64,000 nt of DNA from the NCBI RefSeq assembly GCF_001662875.1, contig NZ_JPVZ01000003.1, forward strand, positions 310,001 through 374,000, written 5' to 3'. The position numbers were made by a program, and so were the translations under genes. The notes beneath the pieces are model-generated. The model saw only the letters and a program-made list of their open reading frames with translations. It did not search any database and had not been told where the DNA came from. Each line of letters starts with the position of its first letter. Within the stretch, counting starts at the first letter, position 1. Shown here one piece after another: positions 54,442 to 63,947 of the stretch. This DNA is from Thalassospira tepidiphila MCCC 1A03514 (lineage in GTDB: Bacteria > Pseudomonadota > Alphaproteobacteria > Rhodospirillales > Thalassospiraceae).

Positions 54442-55422
54442 TCAGCTTTTGGATGCTGTCGGCTTTTTCGCAGCTATGGTTTTGGTCGCCGTTTTCGATG
54501 CGGTCGACCGTGAACGGGTTGCTGGTTTCTTGGCCGCAGTTTTTGCCGCAGGTTTGGCAGTCGGCTTTGCAATGGATTTTGCGGTGCTTGCGGTTTCTGC
54601 ACTTTCGATGACGTGCAGGTCGCGCTGCGGGAAGGGAATAGAGAAACCAGCCGCTTCGAGTTCCGTTTTCGATTTACGGGTCAGATCGAAGAAGGTCGGC
54701 CAGAATTCACTGGTTGCAACCCAGCCGCGTGCGGTCAGATCGACCGAGCTTTCGCCAAGGGTGGCGACAAAGCTCATCGGTTCCGGATCCTTCAGTACGC
54801 GTTCATCGGATGCGACAAGGTTTTTAAGAAATTCGAGGGCCGCATCAACATCGTCATCATAGGAAATGCCAACCTTGATATCGAGGCGGCGGGTTGGGTT
54901 GCGCGAATAGTTTTTGATCGCGCTATTCCAGATTTGCGAGTTCGGGGCAGAAATAAACACGCCATCCGGCGTTTTGAGCAAGGTGGTGAACAATGTTATT
55001 TCAACAACGGTACCTGAAATCGAACCAGCTTCGATAAATTCATCGATTTTGAGCGGACGCAGGATAAGAATCATGACACCGGCGGCAATATTTGATAGTG
55101 TCCCCTGCAGGGCAAGACCGATTGCCAGACCAGCGGCACCGAGAACGGCGATGATGCTGGTTGTTTCAACGCCGAAGTTCGACAGAACGGCGACGATTAC
55201 GAAAATCAAAATCACGTAACGTACAATGCTTGATGCAAGCGGCTTTAACGTCGCATCAACAAACTTTGTACTCTTTAGGGAATGGCGGACCAATGCAGCC
55301 GCCCGGCCGGCGACCCACCAGCCAACAATGAGTATCAGCACAGCGCCGAGCAAATCGAGGCCAAAGCCCAGTGCAAATCCTTTAAGCATTTCTGTGATGG
55401 TCGCTACATCGGTTTCGATCAT
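54442..55422 (-). CDS. small-conductance mechanosensitive channel, MscS family
   Basis: A 326-residue channel. Three N-terminal helices lead to the pore helix and MscS signature GLALQGTLSNIAAGVMILILRPLKIDEFIEAGSISGTV, then the beta domain (FISAPNSQIWNSAIKNYSRNPTRR). It releases solutes on hypo-osmotic shock. After the usual end near residue 275 it carries about 50 residues of Ala/Lys/Thr repeats (AKPTAKPAAKTAAKKPATRS), which is unusual for the family. The tail is cytoplasmic and basic. Confidence 0.92.
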   Translation of the reverse strand: MIETDVATITEMLKGFALGFGLDLLGAVLILIVGWWVAGRAAALVRHSLKSTKFVDATLKPLASSIVRYVILIFVIVAVLSNFGVETTSIIAVLGAAGLAIGLALQGTLSNIAAGVMILILRPLKIDEFIEAGSISGTVVEITLFTTLLKTPDGVFISAPNSQIWNSAIKNYSRNPTRRLDIKVGISYDDDVDAALEFLKNLVASDERVLKDPEPMSFVATLGESSVDLTARGWVATSEFWPTFFDLTRKSKTELEAAGFSIPFPQRDLHVIESAETASTAKSIAKPTAKPAAKTAAKKPATRSRSTASKTATKTIAAKKPTASKS

Positions 55423-55647
55423 TTGAACCTCGTCCGCTCCGTGTCATAATTGTGTTGATTGCCAACCATACTTCTGTATGAGAGGATTAGCATTACAGGT
55501 TTGAGTGCGCTTGAAAAGTAGGACGCCAACACCATTTTTTTTAGATGGCTGGAACAAACCAGAATTCTGTTCGTTTAAGACCATAATTCCACCATCATTG
55601 GTGTTAAGTTATTAGCTGAAGAACAACCTTAATGACAGGGGTAAGAC

Positions 55648-56547
55648 ATGCAGATCAATCCGAAAATTCTTTGTGCTCTTGGTGGCGTTGCGCTTCTGAG
55701 TGCATGTAGCAGTGTGGACAACAGCGGCACCGCGGTACCTTACGGCGGTAACCCGTTCACCTACAGCAGCTCGGTCTCGTCTGCGCTCTCGTCCGAAGAG
55801 CCGACCACTGACTTCGGTAAAGCGCTTAAGGCCGAATATCTTGCATACGCGCAGCGCGAAGCTGACGAATGGTATGACTTCTTCGATGCCGACTTCTTTG
55901 CGAAGAAAGCCGGTCGCGTAAGCGGTGACACCATTGTTCTTCCAGAAGATCCGGCAAACTGGCGCTTCTCTGATGAGGAAATTGCACAGAAACGCGCCGT
56001 CCGTGACGAGCTTCTGGCCCTTCTTGATGACGGCAAGCGCGAAGCAATGCCGGCAACCGCAGCGATCGCACAGTCGCGTTATGACTGCTGGGTCGAGGAA
56101 AGCGAAGAAGGCTGGCAGACCGAGCTGATCAGCCAGTGCTGGAAAGATTTCGAAGCCGCAATGTCTGAGCTGCGTGCAGAACAACCGGCCGTTGTTGTAG
56201 CCCCGGTTGCAGCTGCTGAGCCGCGTCTGTTCACCATCTTCTTCGATTTTGACAGCGTTGCGATCACCCCGGTTTCCGAGCGTGTTCTTGATGCAGCTGC
56301 TGAGCAGTGGGCATCCTCGATGGGTGACATCACCGTCGTTGGTCACGCTGATGCCGCCGGTCCGGCAGCCTACAACCTGCGTCTGTCCGAGCGTCGTGCC
56401 GCAGCAGCCCTTAGCGAGCTGACCGGTCGCGGTGTGAAAGGCGACATGGTTTCGCAGGATGCTGTTGGTGAAGGCGATCTTCTGATCCCGACTCCGGATG
56501 GTGTTCGCGAGCCGCGTAACCGTCGTGTGACGATTTCTGTCGACTAA
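55648..56547 (+). CDS. OmpA-family lipoprotein
   Basis: A 299-residue outer-membrane lipoprotein: signal peptide with lipobox LLSAC, a helical N-domain with many acidic residues and two Cys-containing segments (DCWVEESEEGW, QCWKDFE), and a C-terminal OmpA domain (FTIFFDFDSVAITPVSERVLDAAA... VVGHADAAGPAAYNLRLSERRAAAA... EPRNRRVTISVD). The OmpA part binds peptidoglycan. Codon use is noticeably even and the gene is likely well expressed. A terminator follows; the next gene is also exported. Confidence 0.93.
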   Translation: MQINPKILCALGGVALLSACSSVDNSGTAVPYGGNPFTYSSSVSSALSSEEPTTDFGKALKAEYLAYAQREADEWYDFFDADFFAKKAGRVSGDTIVLPEDPANWRFSDEEIAQKRAVRDELLALLDDGKREAMPATAAIAQSRYDCWVEESEEGWQTELISQCWKDFEAAMSELRAEQPAVVVAPVAAAEPRLFTIFFDFDSVAITPVSERVLDAAAEQWASSMGDITVVGHADAAGPAAYNLRLSERRAAAALSELTGRGVKGDMVSQDAVGEGDLLIPTPDGVREPRNRRVTISVD

Positions 56548-56573
56548 TCACCGACATTTACCAAATCTTTGGC

Positions 56574-56606
56574 AACGAGGTGGCATTATGCCACCTCGTT
56601 GTTTTT
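56574..56606 (+). terminator. terminator of the OmpA lipoprotein gene
   Basis: AACGAGGTGGC (56574-56584) and GCCACCTCGTT (56590-56600), loop ATTAT, then GTTTTT. Confidence 0.9.
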
Positions 56607-56717
56607 CTATGTGGTTTTGACGATCTGGCGATTTTTCGCGGAAACAGGTGTTGAATTTGGGATTAATGTGAATAATCTCTGGATTGTATTCCTGATTTAA
56701 GTGAGAGGCGGGGACAA

Positions 56718-57371
56718 ATGCTGAAGGCCATCAAGACGGTCTTTTCGCGGCGCTCGGGGGGCGTTGCTCTTGCAGTTGCCACACTGGCAGTTGCAACCAT
56801 GTCGGTCTTGCCGACTGCGCGCGCGGCAGACAAAACACCGGTCGTTCCGTTTGAACGTTATTTCGCTGACTTGCGCGGCGACGGAAAGACCCTGCGTTTC
56901 AATGCGTTCTCTGGTGAAATTCCGGGCACGCGAATCAAGGAACTTCTGCGTTCAGGCCAGGTCATCGGGGATCGTATCCTGCTGGCAGAGGATGTCGCGG
57001 TTTATTTCCCGGATGGTTACATCGTCCAGTCGCAAACGAACTTTGCGAAATATGTGCCGAAATACGGTGTGAAGCCGAGTGAGGTTTCCGGTCGTGACGA
57101 TCTGGTTGAAAATCCGCGTTATGCCCTGATCAATCGTTTCGATGTTATTTTGGGTCGTGAATGCGCACGCACCGAATACGCCAATGGATTTGCAGCCCTT
57201 CGCATCAAGCCGGATGGCGTGATGTCGCTGGTGCTTGAAACAGCTGGTCACTTCGACACGATTGTTGATGAGCAAACCACGGCATACACCGTGACCAGTG
57301 CCGTGCAGCCGGTCTTTATCGGCAACCAGGGCCTTGTTCCGGATCTGATTGCGCAGTGCGGGCTCAGCTAA
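56718..57371 (+). CDS. unrecognised exported protein
   Basis: A 217-residue protein with a signal peptide that ends in LPTARA. The mature part has VPFERYFADLRGDGKTLRFNAFSGEIPGTRIKELL then a beta-rich body. The two mature Cys (residues about 150 and 215) may bond. No family is recognised. It follows the OmpA lipoprotein gene behind a terminator and has its own terminator, so it is monocistronic. It is likely periplasmic. Confidence 0.75.
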   Translation: MLKAIKTVFSRRSGGVALAVATLAVATMSVLPTARAADKTPVVPFERYFADLRGDGKTLRFNAFSGEIPGTRIKELLRSGQVIGDRILLAEDVAVYFPDGYIVQSQTNFAKYVPKYGVKPSEVSGRDDLVENPRYALINRFDVILGRECARTEYANGFAALRIKPDGVMSLVLETAGHFDTIVDEQTTAYTVTSAVQPVFIGNQGLVPDLIAQCGLS

Positions 57372-57397
57372 GCTTTTCAAAGATGTTTTGAAACGAC

Positions 57398-57427
57398 AAA
57401 GGCACCGGATGATCCGGTGCCTTTTTT
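57398..57427 (+). terminator. terminator of the unknown exported protein gene
   Basis: GGCACCGG (57401-57408) and CCGGTGCC (57414-57421), loop ATGAT, then TTTTTT. Confidence 0.9.
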
Positions 57428-57465
57428 GTTGTTGTAATGCGATGGCGTCCTTTCGGACCTGTGTT

Positions 57466-57888
57466 TTACGACAGGCGCGGCAGTTCAATTGCCGGGCAGC
57501 GATCCATGACCGCGGTCATGCCGTTTGCCTTGGCCTTCGCACAAGCCTCTGGATTGATCACGCCAAGCTGCATCCAGACCGACTTTGCACCGATTGCAAT
57601 GGCGTCATCGACGACGCCAGCCGCGTCTTCGCTGTTACGGAAAATATCGACCATATCGACCGGATCGGCGATATCGGAAAGTTGTGCCACAACAGTCTGA
57701 CCGTGAATCGTGTCGCCTTCCTGACCGGGATTGACCGGAATAACTCTGTATCCCTGATCAAGCAGGAACTTCATCACCCGGTTCGACGGGCGTTCCGGCT
57801 TGGGACTGGCGCCAACAAGCGCGATGGTCTTTGTCGTTTCCAGAAGCGTTTTGATTTCCGGGTCGGTGGGGTTTTGAAATTCGTCCAT
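57466..57888 (-). CDS. CoA-binding domain protein, YccU-like
   Basis: A 140-residue Rossmann-fold protein with TIALVGASPKPERPSNRVMKFLLDQGYRVIPVNPG and VWMQLGVINPEACAKAKANGMTAVMDRCPAIE, the pattern of CoA_binding_2 proteins such as YccU. They resemble the N-terminal domain of acetyl-CoA synthetases; function is unknown. The gene lies alone between the unknown exported protein and msrQ, with a 200-base gap on its upstream side. Confidence 0.9.
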   Translation of the reverse strand: MDEFQNPTDPEIKTLLETTKTIALVGASPKPERPSNRVMKFLLDQGYRVIPVNPGQEGDTIHGQTVVAQLSDIADPVDMVDIFRNSEDAAGVVDDAIAIGAKSVWMQLGVINPEACAKAKANGMTAVMDRCPAIELPRLS

Positions 57889-58089
57889 TTGGGTTCATCC
57901 ACTTCGGGTGATCACTGTGTATGAATGTTATATGAGTGGTGGCTTCCTGCAACTTTGATATGCGTCACCAAGCATATCACGGGCGTGCAAATGGCTGCCC
58001 TCGCGGAAAGTTGATGGCAATTTAAGTGACGGCGGCCACCAAATGCTTTTTGACTGGGGGATCGGCGAAACCTGACAGGGTTATTTTGT

Positions 58090-58968
58090 ATGTATCCATG
58101 GCTTGATCCATCCGGGCGGTTTTCCTTTTTCAAACTGACTGTCTTTGCCGCACTTCTTGTGCCCGGCATTGTGTTGTTGTGGCCGGTCATTGCCGAGGGC
58201 GGGGCAACCATCCCGGTCAAGGAAGCCATTCTGGAAAGCGGTGAATGGACTATCCGGATATTACTGATCACGCTTCTGGTGACACCGCTTCGCCGCATAA
58301 CCCGATTTTCAAAACTGGTACAGGTGCGCCGCCAAATTGGTGTGGCTGCCTTTTGCTATGTGATGATCCATTTCGGCCTGTATGCGATCAGCCAGAACCT
58401 TGATGTTGGCCGCATTGCCAGCGAGATCGTTTTGCGGATTTACCTGACAATCGGGTTTGTTGCCCTGATCGGGCTGGCGGTTTTGACCGCGACGTCCACC
58501 AAATCAGCAATGCGCAGACTGGGCGCCAAGTGGGGGCGCCTGCATAAACTGGTCTATCCGATTGCCGTGCTGGGCGTGGTGCATTTCTTTTTGCAGTCCA
58601 AGGTCGATGTCAGTGAAGCAACCCTGATGGCCGGGATGTTTGTCGGCCTGATGCTTTATCGCTTTGCCCATTGGCGGGGATGGTCGCTTAAATCCACTGT
58701 GACTTTGTCTGTCATTGCTGTGATTGCCGGGTTGGCAACAGCCGGCATTGAATATGCCTGGTATGCCTTGGTGACCGGTATTCCGGCCGATCGCGTGGTT
58801 GCAGCCAATCTTGAATGGATGTGGCCGTTACGCCCGGCATGGAATGTGTTGCTGGCCGGCGTCGCGATCAGTGTGATTTCTTTGTTCGGGCGAGATAAAC
58901 CGGCAAGGAGCTGGATCGCACGGCTCGTTGGCAATAACAGCGTCACCGCCGAGGCATCATCGCGTTAA
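58090..58968 (+). CDS. msrQ: MsrQ-type heme-binding membrane subunit
   Basis: A 292-residue inner-membrane protein with about seven helices. The MsrQ motif VRRQIGVAAFCYVMIHFGLYAI holds a heme His, and WGRLHKLVYPIAVLGVVHFFLQSKVDV holds the second pair. MsrQ passes electrons from the quinone pool to the periplasmic methionine-sulfoxide reductase MsrP. No msrP gene is adjacent here, although the two are normally paired. Compared with typical MsrQ (about 200) it has an extra C-terminal membrane segment and tail. Ferric-reductase-like domain proteins are the alternative. Confidence 0.85.
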   Translation: MYPWLDPSGRFSFFKLTVFAALLVPGIVLLWPVIAEGGATIPVKEAILESGEWTIRILLITLLVTPLRRITRFSKLVQVRRQIGVAAFCYVMIHFGLYAISQNLDVGRIASEIVLRIYLTIGFVALIGLAVLTATSTKSAMRRLGAKWGRLHKLVYPIAVLGVVHFFLQSKVDVSEATLMAGMFVGLMLYRFAHWRGWSLKSTVTLSVIAVIAGLATAGIEYAWYALVTGIPADRVVAANLEWMWPLRPAWNVLLAGVAISVISLFGRDKPARSWIARLVGNNSVTAEASSR

Positions 58969-59049
58969 GTGGCATAACCCGCCATGTCTGCGGTTTCGTG
59001 AAATTCCGGTCCACCGTCGGCTGACGGACAGTGGACCGGGTTGGTGTGA

Positions 59050-61020
59050 TTATTCCGAGCGAATCTTGCTTAGGAAGTTGTTGGTTTCGCGACGCAGATT
59101 GACCGAGTACTCCATCAGTTCATGGGCTGATTTCAGAACCGTATCGGCACTTTCGGTCGACCGGACAGCCGCCGCACTGACCAAGCTGATGCTTTCGGTC
59201 ACACCGCTGGTCCCGACAGAAGCATTTTCAACACTGCCGGAAATCTCCTGAGTCGCAGCGCCCTGTTCTTCGACTGCTGCCGCGATTGCCGATGCGCTTT
59301 CGTTAAGTTCACCGACAATATCGGTGATCTCGTTGATTGCGGTCGAGGACAGCTTGGTCGCGTTCTGGATACTTTCGATCTGTTCGGAAATTTCCTGTGT
59401 TGCGCGACTGGTTTGGGATGCGAGGTTTTTGACCTCGTTGGCGACAACCGCAAAGCCCTTGCCAGCTTCGCCAGCACGGGCGGCCTCAATCGTGGCATTC
59501 AGGGCCAGAAGGTTGGTCTGGGCCGCGATATCGTTGATCAGGGCTATGACATCGCCAATACGTGCAGAGGCCTCGACAAGGCCATCCACCGTTTCGCGCG
59601 TGCTGGTTGCCTTGTTCGAGACATTGGCGGCTACCTCGCTCGAATGGTTGGCCTGACGGCTGATTTCCGTGATGGAGGCAGACAGTTCCTCGGACGAGGC
59701 CGCAACGGTGGCAACGTTGTTTGACGCATTTTGTGCGGCATCCATGCCGATCTTTGCCTGTTGGGTTGTTTCATCAGCCGTGCCGGACATGACGCGGGAT
59801 GCGTCATCCATGTCGCGTGCCGCGTTTTCAAGGCCGTCGATGATGGCCCCGACTGTATTTTCGAATTCATCGGCAAGCTTGCGACCGAGAGTCTTTTTCT
59901 CTTCCTCGTTTTTCCGACGCAGTTCTTGTTGTTCGGCCTCAAGGCTTTTCATGCGCTGTGCGTTGGTCTGGAAAATTGTGACCGCGCTGGCCATTTCGCC
60001 GATTTCGTCCTTTTGATCCTTTGCCGGGACTTCGGTGTCGAGTTCGCCGCCAGCGATCTTGTTCATGGCCACGGTCATGGCCCGGATCGGATGAGAGATC
60101 GACCGGTTGACGCTAAAGGCGATCAGAAGTGCGACCAGCAGGGTCACAATACTTACCCCCAGTGACAGGGTGGTGGCGTCGTTGATCGCGCTTGCAAAGA
60201 AACTGCGATCAATCCCCATAACGACAATGCCAAGGTTCTGGCCGCTGAAATCCGTGATCGGGCGCGCCATCAGGGCCAGTTCGGTGCCCTCGGCATCCTT
60301 AGGGGCAAGGATCTGTTCGCCGTCACGTGCCGCAGCAAGGGCGGGCGATGCGATATCAAGGAAACCTTCCGGGAAGGTGGAGGCGAAGACTTCAAAGGTG
60401 CCGTCACGGTCAATCAGAAGTGCCGCATCGGTGTTGGAGTGTGCCTTGAAGTTTTCAAAGAAGGCCGGACCAAAGGATAATCCAAATTCAACCGAGCCCA
60501 CATGCGTCCCATCGTTGAAAACAGGTGTGACACCGCGCATGCCAAGACCGGCAACACCGACTTCCAGGCCGCTAATGGGTTGTTGTTTTGTATTGGTTTC
60601 GACCACTGTCTTGCGGAACGAAGACAGATCGTCGCCGAATTTATCGAGCTTATGAACCCTAAGGAAAGAGATCGCCGGAGCCTTATGGAACTGGAACTGA
60701 CGCACGCCATGGTTTTCTTTGAGTTCAGCGAAGCCAGGGCCGAAAATATCGGCCAGCGTATCGCGGTCATCTTCCGCCATGGCTTTCTGGGCGGCAGGGA
60801 TGGTTGCAGCAAAATCCGCCATCGCAAGCGCACGGGCGGCTTCCATGTCCAGCGCACTTCGCAACTTTTCGAAATTGACGCGCAGTTCGCGTTGTTCAGC
60901 GCCTGCGACAATGTCACGTTCAATGGAAAGATTGATAAGCCCGATCACCAATGCAGTCGCAAAGGTTATAAAGATCATCGCGATACTTAGTCGCGGACCT
61001 ATTTTCAAAGATTTCAGCAT
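59050..61020 (-). CDS. methyl-accepting chemotaxis protein (third)
   Basis: A 656-residue chemoreceptor: N-terminal membrane helix, a large periplasmic sensor of about 250 residues (dCache-like, [30 protein letters not shown] and [17 protein letters not shown]), second helix, HAMP, then the signalling domain with the tip [40 protein letters not shown] 61020 is 9 bases behind GGGGA and preferred over GTG 61026. The sensor resembles periplasmic domains in chemoreceptors for organic acids or energy taxis, but no ligand can be named. Confidence 0.95.
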   Translation of the reverse strand: MLKSLKIGPRLSIAMIFITFATALVIGLINLSIERDIVAGAEQRELRVNFEKLRSALDMEAARALAMADFAATIPAAQKAMAEDDRDTLADIFGPGFAELKENHGVRQFQFHKAPAISFLRVHKLDKFGDDLSSFRKTVVETNTKQQPISGLEVGVAGLGMRGVTPVFNDGTHVGSVEFGLSFGPAFFENFKAHSNTDAALLIDRDGTFEVFASTFPEGFLDIASPALAAARDGEQILAPKDAEGTELALMARPITDFSGQNLGIVVMGIDRSFFASAINDATTLSLGVSIVTLLVALLIAFSVNRSISHPIRAMTVAMNKIAGGELDTEVPAKDQKDEIGEMASAVTIFQTNAQRMKSLEAEQQELRRKNEEEKKTLGRKLADEFENTVGAIIDGLENAARDMDDASRVMSGTADETTQQAKIGMDAAQNASNNVATVAASSEELSASITEISRQANHSSEVAANVSNKATSTRETVDGLVEASARIGDVIALINDIAAQTNLLALNATIEAARAGEAGKGFAVVANEVKNLASQTSRATQEISEQIESIQNATKLSSTAINEITDIVGELNESASAIAAAVEEQGAATQEISGSVENASVGTSGVTESISLVSAAAVRSTESADTVLKSAHELMEYSVNLRRETNNFLSKIRSE

Positions 61021-61262
61021 GTCCACACTTCCCCGCCTATCTATTGTTTTTCTTAGAAGAATTATAAATATTCATTCTTCTGAAGACTTGCGGAGATCAT
61101 CTAAACTCAACTTTGAGTTTATGTGAATACCAAATAATACGGGTATTTATATATCTAAAGGTTATAATGTTGCGGTGAATATAGGAAAACCTCCAAACAA
61201 TTGCCTGAAGCAAATTTTTGACGATTGGAGGAGGCGACGGTCTTTTGGGCGGGAAGGGGCCC

Positions 61263-61892
61263 TCAGCCCGCTGCGCGGCGGGTAAGGGCAGTCAGCAATC
61301 CAGCGCCAATCATGACCCCGCCACCGATGCGTGTCAGGCGACGCAGGGCGGATGGGTGGCGGAACCGTTCACGCAGCGCACTTGCCATCACCGCCCAGAT
61401 CGCAACGTTGATGGCAGCCAATATGACGAATGTCGCAGTCATAATCGTGAACTGAGGCAAAAGCGGATCACCGGCTGTCACGAACTGCGGCACAAAGGCG
61501 ATGAAGAAAACGATGCCCTTGGGGTTCAGGGCGGTGACGATATAGGCCTGCAGGAACATGCGCGACGGACGGTTGCGTTTGGCATCCGGGTTGTCATGCA
61601 GGGCTTCGGGCTTTTCACGCCACATCTTGATGCCAAGATAGATCAGATAGGCCGCCCCAACGAGTTTGAGCACGGTAAACGCCTCGGCGGAGGCCGCAAG
61701 CAACGCACCTGCCCCGGCCAGCGAGATCGTCATTGCGGTGAGATCGCCCAGTGCAACCCCCGGAACCGTTGCCCATGCAGTTTGTTTACCCTTGCCCAAG
61801 GCATAGCTGACGACAAGCATGATGGTCGGGCCGGGAATGGCCAGAACCACAGCGCAAGCAAAAGCAAAGGCAAGCCAGATTTCAAACGACAT
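61263..61892 (-). CDS. LysE/RhtB-family amino-acid exporter (second)
   Basis: A 209-residue exporter with six probable helices: AFACAVVLAIPGPTIMLVVSYALGKGKQTAW is the RhtB signature, and YIVTALNPKGIVFFIAFVPQFV is the second conserved block. It exports neutral amino acids such as homoserine or threonine in known members. It is not adjacent to a LysR gene, unlike the LysE-type gene at 4874. An enoyl-CoA-hydratase-like gene lies upstream on the same strand after a 96-base gap. Confidence 0.9.
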   Translation of the reverse strand: MSFEIWLAFAFACAVVLAIPGPTIMLVVSYALGKGKQTAWATVPGVALGDLTAMTISLAGAGALLAASAEAFTVLKLVGAAYLIYLGIKMWREKPEALHDNPDAKRNRPSRMFLQAYIVTALNPKGIVFFIAFVPQFVTAGDPLLPQFTIMTATFVILAAINVAIWAVMASALRERFRHPSALRRLTRIGGGVMIGAGLLTALTRRAAG

Positions 61893-61988
61893 GGGGCGTA
61901 CTCCGAAAAAGGTATCTGTTCAAAGAATGCGTCATTCCGAAGGGTTTGCAAATACCATCATGAGGTAATCTGCCGGATATAGGCCAGT

Positions 61989-62783
61989 CTATTCGTGGCG
62001 CCAGCACGGATGGCGCTTTTCGATAAAGGCGCCGATCCCTTCGCGGGCATCATGTTTTTGCATATTCGCGGTCATGACGTCGGATGCATAGGAATAGGCC
62101 TGCGACAGCGGCATTTCGAGCTGTTTGTAAAATGCCTGTTTGCCAAGCCGAACCGTCATGCCCGATCGGGCCGCAATCCCGGCGGCCAGGGCATTGGTGT
62201 GTTCTTCAAGTTCATCATCGCCGACCACGTCTGACACCAGTCCCATGGCAAAGGCGGTTTCGGCATTGATCGGATCGCCGGTCAGAAGCATCCGCATGGC
62301 ATGCTTGCGGGCAATGTTGCGGCTAAGTGCGACCATGGGGGTAGAGCAGAACAAGCCGATATTGACCCCCGGGGTGGCGAACTTGGCGCTGTTGGCGGCA
62401 ACAGCCAGATCGCAACTGGCGACGAGCTGGCAACCGGCTGCTGTTGCCATGCCGCGCACACGCACGATGACGGGTTGCGGCAGACTGACAATCGTCATCA
62501 TCAGGTCGCTGCATTGCGTAAACAGGCTGGCATGCTGATCACACTCGGTAATGCCATTCATTTCCTTAAGGTCGTGGCCTGCACAAAAGACAGGGCCCTC
62601 TGCTGCCAGAATGACACATCTGACGGTGGTCTCCTTGGCGATCTTGTCAAATGCGTCCTTCAGGGCCGTCATCATCGCCCCCGACAGGGCATTTCGGCGT
62701 TTGGGGTTGTTCATCGTCAGGGTGACAAAGCCGTCATTATCTGTGCGTGTGACAAGCTCTGGCTCGGTTGTGGAAACGGTCAT
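61989..62783 (-). CDS. enoyl-CoA hydratase/isomerase family protein lacking both catalytic Glu
   Basis: A 264-residue crotonase-fold protein: NNPKRRNALSGAM, GPVFCAGHDLKEM (oxyanion hole) and GMATAAGCQLVASCDLAVAANSAKFATPGVNIGLFCST. In classical hydratases the two catalytic glutamates lie in GCELA and PEI; here the positions are Gln (GCQLV) and Gly (PGV). So this is not a standard hydratase; it resembles the ECHDC3 type of unclear function. It probably binds acyl-CoA. Its start is divergent from the unknown gene at 62964. Confidence 0.9.
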   Translation of the reverse strand: MTVSTTEPELVTRTDNDGFVTLTMNNPKRRNALSGAMMTALKDAFDKIAKETTVRCVILAAEGPVFCAGHDLKEMNGITECDQHASLFTQCSDLMMTIVSLPQPVIVRVRGMATAAGCQLVASCDLAVAANSAKFATPGVNIGLFCSTPMVALSRNIARKHAMRMLLTGDPINAETAFAMGLVSDVVGDDELEEHTNALAAGIAARSGMTVRLGKQAFYKQLEMPLSQAYSYASDVMTANMQKHDAREGIGAFIEKRHPCWRHE

Positions 62784-62963
62784 GGCGGGCCTCCCGGATG
62801 GCTGTATGTGTTTGACGTTTTTGATTTTTAAAACACGGTATACCGTAGTAGAATTACACGCAAAGGGTTAGCGGCCTGTGCCAATAATAAAACCCTGGGG
62901 ATGTGCCGAATGTTATTCTGTCTTTGCCTGATCGATAAAAATTAATTCGGCAAGTGGTTGTGC

Positions 62964-63947
62964 ATGAGTAAAGATTTCCCAAATCGGCGGGGGCGGGCAC
63001 CGGGGCGTTTTGTTCCGACCCGGACAGTCCGTGAGTCTGTGCGGCTGACAAAACCCGTGCGTGAAACGCCCATCAAGCGGTTTGACAGCAAGGACATGAT
63101 GGAACGCGATCTTGAAAGATATCGCGCAGAGGCCCGTGCACGTCTTTTACAGAACGGCTTTGATATTCCAGCCTTTCTGATGCCCAAACCCAAGATCAAT
63201 CCTGAAGACGAGGACGCCGGTGATGCACCTGATCCTGTCATCGAGGAAGATCTGCGTCCGCCAGCCATGATCGGGCCAAAGCCCACCATGCCGGTTAAGA
63301 GTGAAAAGCTCTCTGATGTTAAAAATCCGGCTGCTGTTGCCGCGGCAAAGGTCAAACCTAATCGCCATGTCTATGTCCCGGACAAGGCAAGCGGGCTTGT
63401 TTCGATGTTCCTGCCAGACGATAGTCAGCTGAAATCTGGTGCATCAGACGCGGCCGGCGCAGCGGGCGGACAATTGGTGCGACCGCAGGATCGTGCAGCC
63501 CATGAAGCTGCCCAAAGGGCTGCCATCGACAAGGAACGCAGCGCCTATGACGACTATGTCGACAGCCTGAATGGCGGTAAGACATTGCTTGATCGGACGC
63601 GGGAAAAGGACAGCCACGGCGGCGATGTCGGCAATGACATTGCAGGCCGGGTAGACGACCTGAAAGAGGCCGAGGTCCGAAAGTCCCGCATCAATCTGCC
63701 AGATAGCGAAGACAACTGGGCCCTGCATGAAGACCTTGATGCCAAACGTCAGGCGATTTTGCAAAAGCAGGGAAAGTCGGCGGGATCTGCAAAAGGGCAA
63801 TCATCGAAGGGGCGTAAACAGCCGGGTGAACCCTTGGGCTTTAACAAGATGATCGCGCGGTTGGCAGCCTACATGATTGCAGCGGTGGCTGTGGGCTATG
63901 TGCTGGTTCTGACAGTCAACGAATTTTCGGCAATTCTCGGCAGATAA
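62964..63947 (+). CDS. unrecognised protein with one C-terminal membrane segment
   Basis: A 327-residue protein: a basic N-terminus (RRGRAPGRFVPTRTVRESVRL), a long polar, partly disordered middle rich in Asp/Ala/Pro/Lys, and one hydrophobic helix near the end (RLAAYMIAAVAVGYVLVLTV). It would sit with its bulk in the cytoplasm, tail-anchored in the inner membrane. ATG 62964 was preferred over TTG 62958. No family is recognised. It stands divergent from the enoyl-CoA-hydratase-like gene, and the window ends 53 bases after its stop. Confidence 0.75.
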   Translation: MSKDFPNRRGRAPGRFVPTRTVRESVRLTKPVRETPIKRFDSKDMMERDLERYRAEARARLLQNGFDIPAFLMPKPKINPEDEDAGDAPDPVIEEDLRPPAMIGPKPTMPVKSEKLSDVKNPAAVAAAKVKPNRHVYVPDKASGLVSMFLPDDSQLKSGASDAAGAAGGQLVRPQDRAAHEAAQRAAIDKERSAYDDYVDSLNGGKTLLDRTREKDSHGGDVGNDIAGRVDDLKEAEVRKSRINLPDSEDNWALHEDLDAKRQAILQKQGKSAGSAKGQSSKGRKQPGEPLGFNKMIARLAAYMIAAVAVGYVLVLTVNEFSAILGR

